Shown: piece by piece, positions 1 through 8,236 of the stretch
Position numbering within the stretch: position 1 is the first letter of the stretch
Layout of the letters: the number at the start of each line of letters is the position of its first letter
Assembly (NCBI GenBank): GCA_009777775.1
Contig: WRLE01000005.1
Location: 1 to 64,000, forward strand
DNA length: 64,000 nucleotides
Direction: 5' to 3'
DNA from: Oscillospiraceae bacterium
GTDB lineage: Bacteria; Bacillota; Clostridia; Oscillospirales; Oscillospiraceae
Program-made: the position numbers and the translations under genes
Notes under the pieces: model-generated
Database searches by the model: none
What the model saw: the letters and a program-made list of their open reading frames with translations, nothing else
Told to the model about the DNA's origin: nothing

Positions 1-383
1 ACTCTTCATATCTGCCTATTGCAGCTTATTTTACCCCAATTACTCAGAATTTCCGCATCGAAAGACACCAAAATTTACATATTTTACGAGATTTGAATAA
101 TCGTGCCTACTTTTACTTGACAGAAACCCATTTATTTTGTAATTTGATTTCCTATTGTTTTCCGTGATATAATCAAGCGAAATGAGAGTCGCGACCGAGC
201 TTGCTCGGTCATGACCGAATGAGCGTAGATTTCATCGAGGCAGGAGATATGCTTATCAACTGATGAGATATATGACCCTACCGTTTATGCTGATGCTTAT
301 AGGCAGGGGACATCTTAGCCTCGATATAATCAAGCGAAAAAATTTGAATAATGACTAAATAAGCTTTGAATGTGAGTGATAAT
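1..383. other. Intergenic region upstream of the first gene
   Basis: No gene is supported here. The first 115 bases show nothing notable. TTGACA at 117-122 and TTGATT at 144-149 with TATAAT at 168-173 (18-base gap) are possible promoter elements. The rest is occupied by the direct-repeat-bounded element listed separately. Confidence 0.5.
166..339 (+). repeat. Element bounded by 17-bp direct repeats, with RNA-like fold
   Basis: The 17-base word GATATAATCAAGCGAAA occurs at 166-182 and again at 323-339. Between them lies a 7-bp hairpin (193-199 with 204-210), and a possible three-way junction: 234-241 pairs with 318-325 (ATCGAGGC/GCCTCGAT), 252-257 with 262-267, and 276-282 with 302-308 with one bulge. 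The outer helix can extend through 228-231/328-331. This could be a small insertion with target duplication, a MITE-like relic, or a structured leader RNA for the gene at 384. I do not recognise a known riboswitch class. The repeats and pairings are seen; the function is inference. Confidence 0.5.
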
Positions 384-2810
384 ATGGATAAAAATTTAAA
401 CAAAAATGTTAATATTATTCAAAAGACTTCTATAAGACTATTGTTGATTTTTATTAGCACATTAATAGTTTTCGTTTTATTTTTTGTATCTCCAAGATAT
501 AACAGTATTGCGACATCATATGGTAATTCTTTATCTGCTTTCGGTGAAGATAACTACCAAGGCTGGGAAAATCATTCGCTCCCCAGGCGACTGGAGACAG
601 AGCTCATATCTATATCAGGCGGAGAGTTTGTGCGACCTGGTGAATTTGCTAGTTGGCGGAGCGTATATTGGGTGAAACCTAAAAATGGAATGAATAGCCT
701 CACTATCAGTGTTAGTTTTTCACAAGGTCAAACGATTCGCTATAAAAAAGACGGCGTTAATGTAGCTGCTGACACTCAAAGCATTTCTTCTGGAAACATT
801 AGCAGCGCATCATTTGCTATACCCAATGATGGGGAAATGATGGAAATCGAAGTCATTATTTCAGATGGGACTTCGGAAAGAAGCTATTATTTAGATATTT
901 GCCATCAAGACCCCATGAGCCATGATATAGCAGCAGCTTATTATGGTTTAACACAATATGTTTCGACACAAGATAAAACAAGGGTGTTGGTTGATCAAAT
1001 CACAGGCGGCTATGACCTTACTGCACAACGAATTGAATTCATCGCAAGCTACTTAGCTGGTTCACAAAAAAATATCAAAGCGTTGATTGAACCAGCAATG
1101 GAGCGAAATCCAAACTGGCATTCTCTCCATTATCATTTATCCCAGTGGAACGGACCTGCTTCAATAATCATTGACAATGGATGGACAAATTCCGAATGGC
1201 TATATCTTACTTCTGAGCTATATATGCAAGACCCACATATATTTATGTATGCCATCAATAAAAACACGAATCTTTCATCATTGGTAAAGGATGAGCATTA
1301 TGGTGCCTATTTGATGAATATAAGTAATGAAAACTATTATCAATTTCTCCTAGAAAGCCTTGTATATCAATGTGAAAGCACTGGTTATGACTCTATTTTC
1401 CTCGATAGTTTCGGTATGGGGACGGTGTATTCTTTCACCAATTATAACTATATTACTTTGGGCGGCGGGAGCAATGTTCCACAGGAATTCATCAGTTATG
1501 CAAACCCCCAGCTTGGCGGTTTGAGCTGGTACCAGGCTTCGGAAGAGTTCATATCTAGACTGGGAAAGGATTTGAACAAACGTGGAATTTGGCTTTTACC
1601 TAATCTAGGAAATATGACCACCACCTGGGATCCGCTGGAATATGCTCTACCCAATGGCGGTATGCTGGAAGGTGTACCTATGAAACCCGACAACACAAGG
1701 AGTGTGGATGACCAGAATTATCTTTTTGACTGGATACAGCAAATCTCCAGAACCATGTATCTTGCCCAGAAAGACAGGGTGATTATACTCCAACCCAATG
1801 TGGGTGATGTGAGCAATACAGATTATAGGCTTTTTGTCATCGGGGAGTATTTAATGGTTAGGGGCAGGTATACATATATCAATATGTGCTTCAATGGTCA
1901 AAGGCAGGCTTCTTGGTATCCGGAGTATGAGATTAACCTGGGTGCTCCTGTACAGACCCATGTGATTGAAGATGAAGTATTTGTTCCAAGGAAAGATAGC
2001 ATCGATAGAGCCTTGCGAAACTATCAGGAGGGGGATTTGTTTGTCAGACGATTTGAGCAAGGTATGGTTGTACTAAATCCACATGGAACTTCGAGACAAT
2101 ATCAAGTGCCTTCGGACAGAGCATATGCATATGCTGTAATAAGCGGCGGTGGTACAGTACCGGAAACCGGTATCGATGATTTGGTGTACAGTCTCAATTG
2201 GGAGGAAATACCAATTGGTGCTACTAGGACTATTCCTGCTGTGAGCGCATTGATTTTGCGTTATGCAGATGCAGGGTTGCAGGTGGGTGGCGGTGCAATT
2301 GGTGATACAGGTGCAGGAGGTTCAACAGGTGAGGGAAATTCGAGCAATATAACGGTAGGTGACAATTCTACAGGTGACAGCATTAGCGTTAATCCCACAG
2401 CTGCAACTGTGATAGTGAATGGCGAAACTATCCAATTTGACGCATATCATATCAATGGAAATAACTACTTCAAGCTCCGAGACATAGCCTTTGTTCTCAG
2501 TGGGAGCGAAAAGCAATTTAATGTGATATGGGATGATGCAGAAAAAACCATTTCTCTAATCAGCGAAAACCCATATACCATAATCGGCGGTGAAATGGAA
2601 GGAAAAGGAAGCGGTGCCAAAATTGCTACTCCCACCCAATCGCCTGTGTTTTTCGATGGTACACAGATTGTTTTTACAGCTTACCACATAGAAGGCAGCA
2701 ACTATTTCATGCTTAGAGACATAGGTGAGCTACTAGATTTTTCTGTTGATTGGGATAATGATAGCAAAACAGTTACCGTCGATACAAGCGGAAGATACAC
2801 ACCAGGATAA
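384..2810 (+). CDS. Membrane-anchored glycoside-hydrolase-like protein with two stalk domains
   Basis: An 808-residue protein starting at ATG 384, preferred over an upstream TTG at 366. Residues about 15-35 form one hydrophobic segment, so it is an uncleaved signal or N-terminal anchor with the rest outside. The central part has (beta/alpha)-barrel-like strands such as SIFLDSFG and GIWLLPNLG, resembling putative glycoside-hydrolase-like families (the GHL15 type); I cannot name catalytic residues with certainty. A Gly/Ser-rich linker near residue 640 leads to two copies of the copper amine oxidase N-terminal-like stalk domain (FDAYHINGNNYFKLRDIA, then FTAYHIEGSNYFMLRDIG). The next gene carries the same pair of stalk domains. 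The substrate is unknown; a role in envelope or extracellular polysaccharide turnover is inferred. Confidence 0.6.
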   Translation: MDKNLNKNVNIIQKTSIRLLLIFISTLIVFVLFFVSPRYNSIATSYGNSLSAFGEDNYQGWENHSLPRRLETELISISGGEFVRPGEFASWRSVYWVKPKNGMNSLTISVSFSQGQTIRYKKDGVNVAADTQSISSGNISSASFAIPNDGEMMEIEVIISDGTSERSYYLDICHQDPMSHDIAAAYYGLTQYVSTQDKTRVLVDQITGGYDLTAQRIEFIASYLAGSQKNIKALIEPAMERNPNWHSLHYHLSQWNGPASIIIDNGWTNSEWLYLTSELYMQDPHIFMYAINKNTNLSSLVKDEHYGAYLMNISNENYYQFLLESLVYQCESTGYDSIFLDSFGMGTVYSFTNYNYITLGGGSNVPQEFISYANPQLGGLSWYQASEEFISRLGKDLNKRGIWLLPNLGNMTTTWDPLEYALPNGGMLEGVPMKPDNTRSVDDQNYLFDWIQQISRTMYLAQKDRVIILQPNVGDVSNTDYRLFVIGEYLMVRGRYTYINMCFNGQRQASWYPEYEINLGAPVQTHVIEDEVFVPRKDSIDRALRNYQEGDLFVRRFEQGMVVLNPHGTSRQYQVPSDRAYAYAVISGGGTVPETGIDDLVYSLNWEEIPIGATRTIPAVSALILRYADAGLQVGGGAIGDTGAGGSTGEGNSSNITVGDNSTGDSISVNPTAATVIVNGETIQFDAYHINGNNYFKLRDIAFVLSGSEKQFNVIWDDAEKTISLISENPYTIIGGEMEGKGSGAKIATPTQSPVFFDGTQIVFTAYHIEGSNYFMLRDIGELLDFSVDWDNDSKTVTVDTSGRYTPG

Positions 2811-2850
2811 TCTACCAGTGTTTAGTTAATATGAAAGGAAGTAATATAGT

Positions 2851-4572
2851 ATGAAAAAAAGGCTATTTTCCCTTGCTATAATGATTGTTATGTTGAGCAT
2901 GTTACTGCCTGTTGTTCATGCCAATGCACCGATGTACGATCAGGAAGTTTATGAGCATAATCTAAGAGTGTTCACGGCGAATAACAGAAGTGAAGAAGGG
3001 ATGCTTAGAGTCTGCCTTACTGCTGATTCATGGATAGATTCTAACCATGAAGATATTATAGCAAAAGCAATGGAAATAACAGAAGGAATCACAGACCCGT
3101 TTGATAAAGCTAAAGCAATACATGATTGGATGTGTGAAAATGTTGTTTACTATACAGAAAGACCCTATTATTTGGATCCAAGAGAACAGTTGTTAACCGC
3201 AAGTTATGTATTAGCGCAGATGAAGGGTGATGATCAGGGTTGGACATATTTAGAAATTGCGTTACTGAGAGCATCGGGGGTGCCTGCACGGCGTGTGTTT
3301 GGCAAAGAATTAAATGCTGATGAAAGTGATGGCATAGTTTGGTGCATTGCCTTTATCAACAACGAATGGATATCAATAATGTCCTTCAAAGACACAGGTA
3401 ATATAGGACAAATAGATGGCACAAATGACACCATTGTATATGAAGGAAAAACCAGCGATATGCATTTTGATATATCTCTTGAAGAGTTGTCATTATATTA
3501 TCGAATATCAAGCTACAACCCATCATTCGTGAGGATAATAGAAGATGCTGTACTGATAAAATGCGGTGACGATGGAAGTGGACTAGAGGGAATAACAGAA
3601 ATAGCAAAGTACGCATTTGCAGATAACTATGTAGTAACAGAACTGATAATTCCAAATGGAGTAACAAAGGTAGGTTACGGTGCATTTATGGCATGTAGAT
3701 ATCTAACCCAGGTGACATTTCCAGATAGTGTGGTTGAATTTGGCGAAAGTGTTTTGGAAGGTGCCATTCGTTTGGAATCTGTTACTATGTCGCAAAATAT
3801 AACTGAAATTGGTACAGAGTCTTTTGCTTCTTGTTGGGCTTTAAAAGAAATTGTCATACCTAATGGTGTAAAAACTATTGGACGGAGAGCCTTTGGTAGA
3901 TGCTGGGCTTTACGAAGTGTCGAAATACCATATAGTGTTAATTCGATAGGTTGGAGAGCATTTAACGATTGTCCAAGCTTGAAGGAGGTATTTGTACCCC
4001 CAAGCGTCAGGCGTATAGATAGTGGTGCTTTTGGTGTAATGGAATCAGGTGACAAAGTACCGGGATTTGTGATGTATGGTGCCGCTGGCACTGCAGCTGA
4101 AGCATATGCCATTGCTAACGATTTGGATTTTCAAGTATTGACTCGTAATGCAGTGCCAACATCAGCCACGATAATGGTTGATGGAGTGATGGTCGAATTT
4201 GATGCATATATCATTGACAACAACAATTATTTTAAACTTAGAGACTTGGCATATGCGTTAAATGGTACTGATAAACAATTTAACATCGAGTTTCGTCGTT
4301 CGTCGAATGCCATCAATATATATAGTGACAGAGTCTATACAGTAGTCGGCGGTGAAATGCAAAACAGAGGCATAAATAATATTGTTGCATATCTTTCTGG
4401 AGCAACAATTAATCATAATAATGCATCATTTTCATTTCCATCATATAATATAAACAATAACAATTACTACAGGCTACGCGACATAGCTCAGCTTATCGAT
4501 TTCAATGTGACCTGGGACGAAACGAATAATACAATCAATGTAGCTACCAGTACTGGATATGCAGTGAGGTAA
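2851..4572 (+). CDS. Exported protein: degenerate transglutaminase-like domain, BspA-type LRRs, stalk domains
   Basis: A 573-residue protein with a cleavable signal peptide (about residues 1-25, ending VVHANA) and a GAAAGGAAG-type ribosome site upstream. Residues about 80-190 align by eye with the transglutaminase-like fold (DPFDKAKAIHDWMCENVVYY, then LLRASGVPARRVFG). However, the place of the catalytic Cys reads DDQGWTY, and the usual His-containing motif reads IVWCIAFINNEW, so the Cys and His appear lost. Residues about 235-395 hold BspA/LRR_5 repeats (AFMACRYL, SFASCWAL, AFGRCWAL, AFNDCPSL). Residues about 425-565 are two stalk domains like those of the preceding gene. It is probably a surface binding or adhesion protein. 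Confidence 0.75.
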   Translation: MKKRLFSLAIMIVMLSMLLPVVHANAPMYDQEVYEHNLRVFTANNRSEEGMLRVCLTADSWIDSNHEDIIAKAMEITEGITDPFDKAKAIHDWMCENVVYYTERPYYLDPREQLLTASYVLAQMKGDDQGWTYLEIALLRASGVPARRVFGKELNADESDGIVWCIAFINNEWISIMSFKDTGNIGQIDGTNDTIVYEGKTSDMHFDISLEELSLYYRISSYNPSFVRIIEDAVLIKCGDDGSGLEGITEIAKYAFADNYVVTELIIPNGVTKVGYGAFMACRYLTQVTFPDSVVEFGESVLEGAIRLESVTMSQNITEIGTESFASCWALKEIVIPNGVKTIGRRAFGRCWALRSVEIPYSVNSIGWRAFNDCPSLKEVFVPPSVRRIDSGAFGVMESGDKVPGFVMYGAAGTAAEAYAIANDLDFQVLTRNAVPTSATIMVDGVMVEFDAYIIDNNNYFKLRDLAYALNGTDKQFNIEFRRSSNAINIYSDRVYTVVGGEMQNRGINNIVAYLSGATINHNNASFSFPSYNINNNNYYRLRDIAQLIDFNVTWDETNNTINVATSTGYAVR

Positions 4573-4593
4573 CATAATTACAAATAGACAATC

Positions 4594-4646
4594 TTGACAC
4601 ACAGCATTAATTAGGATAATATAAAGTATACTTTATATTATCCTAA
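4594..4646 (+). promoter_or_regulatory. Promoter overlapped by a perfect 36-bp palindrome
   Basis: TTGACA at 4594-4599 and TAATAT at 4617-4622 have a 17-base gap. A perfect 36-base palindrome at 4611-4646 (left half TTAGGATAATATAAAGTA) covers the -10 and the probable transcription start, directly before the ribosome site of the ATPase at 4663. This layout suggests an operator. A near copy lies at 10465-10496. Confidence 0.65.
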
Positions 4647-4662
4647 TAATTTGAGGTGCAAT

Positions 4663-5889
4663 ATGGATTATATCAATAGAAGCCTAGAGCGGAAGTTTTT
4701 AAGAATGAGTGGCTTTTTTAAGGTTGTGCTTGTCACGGGAGCGCGCCAGGTTGGGAAGACCACTATGCTTCGGTATTTGGCAGGGAAGCAAAATCGCACA
4801 TATGTGAGCCTTGATAGCATGTTAGCGCGTGATCTTGCCAAATCCGACCCTGTATTATTTTTTCAAACATATAAGCCGCCCATAATCATAGATGAAGTGC
4901 AGTATGCTCCAGAGCTTTTTTCGCAAATCAAGATAATATGCGACGAGAGCGATGAAACTGGTCTTTTTTGGCTTACTGGTTCTCAGCAGTACAACATGAT
5001 GAAAAACGTACAGGAATCATTAGCTGGCAGGGTTGGCATACTGCAACTCTATGGCTTTGCTATGAATGAAAAAGATGGTATTGTATTTGAAAATGAACTT
5101 GATTTTTCCTTAGCGTGCCTACTGTCGCGCCAGGAGCAATCAAAGAAAAACGACATAACCTATGTGTTTGAGTATATTTGGAGAGGAGGGCTGCCACAGC
5201 TTTTTCATGCAGATGATGAACAGCGACAGGAGTACTTCAACTCCTATATAAACACTTATCTAATGCGAGATGCTGCTGATTTAGGCTCTGTGAACGATGC
5301 TTTGCGTTTTGGCAGGTTCCTTCGCGCCTGTGCAGCACTTGTCGGGCAGCAAGTCAATTATAAGACCCTTGCTGATGCTTCGGAAATCTCACAGCCAACA
5401 TCAAAGGTTTGGCTGGAGCTGCTGGAAAGCATGGGTATTGTTTATCTCTTACAACCATATTCAAATAATTTGCTCAAACGCTTGGCAAAGACCCCTAAGT
5501 TGTATTTTTGTGATACTGGGTTTGCTGCTTATTTAGCTATGTGGCCCTCATGGGAAACATTAATGAACGGTGCAGCAAGTGGTCATTATTTCGAAAACTT
5601 CATTGTAATGGAGCTGCGGAAGAGCTATTCGTATTCGCAAAAGGATGCATATATGACATATTACAGAGATTCAAATGCAAAGGAAATCAACATTTTATTA
5701 CAAGTAGACAACGAGATTCATCCGTTGGAAATAAAAAAGACTGCAAAACCAGACAGGCGCGATGTTGGGAAGTTTACAGTATTGGATAAGGCTTTACTAA
5801 AGCAAGGCTCAGGAGGGATTATTTGCTTGTGCGAGGAAGTTATTCCCATCGATTCGATGAATTGCTTTATACCCAGTAATTTGATTTAG
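4663..5889 (+). CDS. AAA_14/DUF4143 family ATPase
   Basis: A 408-residue protein; the start at ATG 4663 follows TGAGGTG with good spacing, better than the TTG at 4651. The N-terminal ATPase part has a P-loop GARQVGKTT near residue 28, Walker B IIIDEVQ near residue 80 and sensor-like LFWLTGSQ. The C-terminal half (TLMDAASE-like linker, then TPKLYFCDTGFAAYL and an EIKKTAKPD segment near residue 365) is the DUF4143 region, which has restriction-nuclease-like character in this family. These proteins are common and often multi-copy in anaerobes; their role is not settled, with defence and toxin-antitoxin links proposed. It is a single-gene unit behind a palindromic operator. Confidence 0.85.
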   Translation: MDYINRSLERKFLRMSGFFKVVLVTGARQVGKTTMLRYLAGKQNRTYVSLDSMLARDLAKSDPVLFFQTYKPPIIIDEVQYAPELFSQIKIICDESDETGLFWLTGSQQYNMMKNVQESLAGRVGILQLYGFAMNEKDGIVFENELDFSLACLLSRQEQSKKNDITYVFEYIWRGGLPQLFHADDEQRQEYFNSYINTYLMRDAADLGSVNDALRFGRFLRACAALVGQQVNYKTLADASEISQPTSKVWLELLESMGIVYLLQPYSNNLLKRLAKTPKLYFCDTGFAAYLAMWPSWETLMNGAASGHYFENFIVMELRKSYSYSQKDAYMTYYRDSNAKEINILLQVDNEIHPLEIKKTAKPDRRDVGKFTVLDKALLKQGSGGIICLCEEVIPIDSMNCFIPSNLI

Positions 5890-6047
5890 ACTTGGCAAAC
5901 AGGTAGCATTACGCTACACATGAAACAAGCTAATATCATAAGAGTGCTGTAACAGTCACAGTCGAGTTCTTGAGTGTAATTATCTTTCAATGAGCAAACC
6001 AGCACCAAGTTCAGTATAACCGGCTATTTACGATTCTCAAAATATAA
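5890..6047. other. Intergenic spacer
   Basis: I see no gene, terminator or repeat in this stretch. Confidence 0.4.
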
Positions 6048-6107
6048 TGTAAGGTTTACTTGACACGAATAGCTTTGTGTGCTATGATGTGTCAGGTAAA
6101 CCTTACA
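6048..6107 (+). promoter_or_regulatory. Promoter inside a 19-bp inverted repeat
   Basis: TGTAAGGTTTAC..GACAC at 6048-6066 is the reverse complement of 6089-6107 apart from the middle two bases. The -35 TTGACA (6060-6065) is in the left arm; the -10 TATGAT (6083-6088), after a 17-base gap, abuts the right arm. A dimeric repressor bound here would block both elements; the HTH protein encoded at 6127 is the obvious candidate. Confidence 0.75.
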
Positions 6108-6126
6108 TTTATCTGGAGGTGGGCTT

Positions 6127-6333
6127 ATGCATAACAGGGTCAAAGAGCTGCGAATGTCGTTGGGGCTTACTCAAAAGGAACTAGGGGAGAGAGTGATGGT
6201 TTCCAGGCAAGCGATTAATGCCATAGAAACAGGAAAATTCGACCCTTCGATTTGGCTCGCTCATGATTTGGCGAAACTATTTTCAGTTTCGATCGAATAT
6301 CTATTTATTTTCAGAGAGGAAGATAGAAAATGA
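6127..6333 (+). CDS. Small Cro/CI-type HTH transcriptional regulator
   Basis: A 68-residue protein with a single helix-turn-helix domain (LGLTQKELGERVMVSRQAINAIE, given here only as an HTH between residues 12 and 35), of the YozG/HTH_3 type. CTGGAGGTGGG precedes ATG 6127. Its stop overlaps the next start (ATGA at 6330), so it is co-translated with a small membrane protein, a pairing often seen for such regulators. The inverted repeat around its promoter suggests autorepression. Confidence 0.85.
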   Translation: MHNRVKELRMSLGLTQKELGERVMVSRQAINAIETGKFDPSIWLAHDLAKLFSVSIEYLFIFREEDRK

Positions 6334-6785
6334 AACGATTATTGCAGTCCAGATTGACGAACATTGTCTGCATCAGTATGTTCACAGGTTTCTACACCAT
6401 CATATATAATGTGAACACAAGGGAAGTTGTCTTCAGCAGCAGTATGTTCAGTTCAGAGTACGACTCTTTTTGGTATAATTGGAGTCATTTGCTAGAAAAC
6501 GGACACCTACGCTTTGTTGTTAATGCATTATGTATCGCAACAGGAATCTTGGTAATGATGCTTGTAATAAGACGGCGTCCCTATGATGAATACCATTCAA
6601 CCTTGCTTACGAATTGCCTTATAGTGGCAACAGTACTAACGATGATTGCAATTGCTGTGTTTTATCTCATGATACTACTAGACCCAAGAGGGGTTCTGGA
6701 AAAATTTACACTGTTTATCTTTATTCATTGGACCACAGTCATATTAGCAGATTTTGTCTATGAGTTGCTTTGCCGCTGGAGGTAG
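6330..6785 (+). CDS. Four-helix membrane protein paired with HTH regulator
   Basis: A 151-residue protein with four predicted membrane segments (around residues 8-26, 60-80, 88-112 and 122-146). Its ATG overlaps the stop of the HTH gene by four bases (ATGA). I do not recognise a named family with confidence; small DUF2178-like membrane partners of HTH regulators look similar. Its last codons overlap the ribosome site of the following radical SAM gene, so the three genes may form one transcript. Confidence 0.65.
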   Translation: MKRLLQSRLTNIVCISMFTGFYTIIYNVNTREVVFSSSMFSSEYDSFWYNWSHLLENGHLRFVVNALCIATGILVMMLVIRRRPYDEYHSTLLTNCLIVATVLTMIAIAVFYLMILLDPRGVLEKFTLFIFIHWTTVILADFVYELLCRWR

Positions 6786-6787
6786 AC

Positions 6788-8122
6788 ATGAAAATTCTGC
6801 TAGTGCAAGCAAAAATGAATAAGCGTCCAATGGACACAGACCTAAAGACTCGCATGGCACCATCGTTGGCATTGCTGTCTATTCTTAGCCTGACGCCAAA
6901 AGGGCATGAAGTAATCATTGTTAATGAAAACATTGAAAGGATTGATTTTTCTGTTAATGCAGACATGGTGGGTATCACCGTTACCCTAGATGTGATGCCT
7001 CGTGCTTGCGAAATTGCTTTAGAGTTTAGAAAGCGGGAGATACCGGTTGTTGCTGGTGGTATCCATGTTACTTGCTGTCCAGAGGACTGCTTGCCGCATT
7101 TCGATGCTATTTGTATTGGACCTGCGGAAAGGGTTTGGAGTAAAATCGTAAATGATGTTGAAGCGGGCTGTCTACAACGTGAATACTGCGATATGGAAGG
7201 TTTTTGCGGCGAAGAGATTGTTTCGCCCATGTACAGCAATATAGAGCAGAAGAAGTATTTATACACAAATGTTGTGTCAACCAGTAGAGGCTGTCCGAAT
7301 CGTTGCAAGTTTTGCTATAATAGCGGAAGTAACAGGCTCTACACGCGGCGACCTATATCTGATGTGATAAAAGATATTAAAGCACTCAAGACTCGCCATG
7401 TTTTTTTCGTAGACGACAATTTCATTGGAAACCCAAAGTATACCAGCGAGCTACTACAGGAAATAAGTGGAATGAATCTTATATGGAGTGCAGCAGTAAC
7501 GACAAAAATTATAAATTATCCTGAGCTGCTTGATCAAATGGCGGCGACTGGCTGCCAGAGCCTGTTTATTGGTATCGAATCGATAAATCCGATATCTCTG
7601 GGAAGTGTTAACAAAGACAATATTGTCAATAAGTATGAGGAGCTAATAGATGCAATTCACAGCAGAGGTATGATGGTCATTGCAAGCATGGTTTTTGGTT
7701 TGGATGGTGACGATAGAAACACATTTAGTACAACTCTCGACTGGCTGGTGAAAATGCGAATAGAAACATTGACTTCACATATACTGACACCATATCCTGG
7801 AACTGAGTTGTACAAAGAGTTGGATAAAGCAGGGAGGATTATCGACCGTGATTTGTCGAAATATAACACAGCGAATGTTGTGTTTGCACCAATGAATATG
7901 ACAGCGAAAGAGCTATACAGGGGATACCGCTGGATGTATCGGAAGTTCTATTCGTTTAAAAATATCTTCCGTCGATATCCGATAAACGGCACACAGCGGA
8001 GATCATATCTTCTGTTTAATCTGTTTTATCGCAAATTCGGTGGTTTGACTTCCTTCATTGCTCGATTTGTACCAATGGGAATACTGGGAAGGATAGCGGC
8101 TAGGGTTTCATATAAAGTTTAA
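6788..8122 (+). CDS. B12-binding-type radical SAM protein
   Basis: A 444-residue protein; ATG 6788 follows GGAGG with good spacing, so the longer in-frame start at 6770 is not used. Residues 1-140 resemble a cobalamin-binding domain (MKILLVQAK; VVAGGIHVTCCPEDCL) but I do not see the His-containing DxHxxG signature. The radical SAM motif is C169-x3-C173-x2-C176 (SRGCPNRCKFCYNSG), followed by FVDDNFIGN and FIGIES, as in BchE/MiaB-like subgroup enzymes. The C-terminal tail is basic and aromatic. The substrate is unknown; relatives methylate or modify lipids, peptides and cofactors. Confidence 0.85.
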   Translation: MKILLVQAKMNKRPMDTDLKTRMAPSLALLSILSLTPKGHEVIIVNENIERIDFSVNADMVGITVTLDVMPRACEIALEFRKREIPVVAGGIHVTCCPEDCLPHFDAICIGPAERVWSKIVNDVEAGCLQREYCDMEGFCGEEIVSPMYSNIEQKKYLYTNVVSTSRGCPNRCKFCYNSGSNRLYTRRPISDVIKDIKALKTRHVFFVDDNFIGNPKYTSELLQEISGMNLIWSAAVTTKIINYPELLDQMAATGCQSLFIGIESINPISLGSVNKDNIVNKYEELIDAIHSRGMMVIASMVFGLDGDDRNTFSTTLDWLVKMRIETLTSHILTPYPGTELYKELDKAGRIIDRDLSKYNTANVVFAPMNMTAKELYRGYRWMYRKFYSFKNIFRRYPINGTQRRSYLLFNLFYRKFGGLTSFIARFVPMGILGRIAARVSYKV

Positions 8123-8236
8123 GAAAATGCAATGGACTGAATGAGTGCCATTTGATACAGTACAAAAACTCTTAACAATGAACTTCATTCGAATTGAAGT
8201 GGAATGCAGCAAATGGAAAATGGGCGTGAATAAATA

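Noticed and set aside
255-339. Hammerhead ribozyme, from CTGATGAG (260-267) and GAAA (335-338)
   Set aside because: The required stem II between these two words does not form, and no cleavage-site helix is visible.
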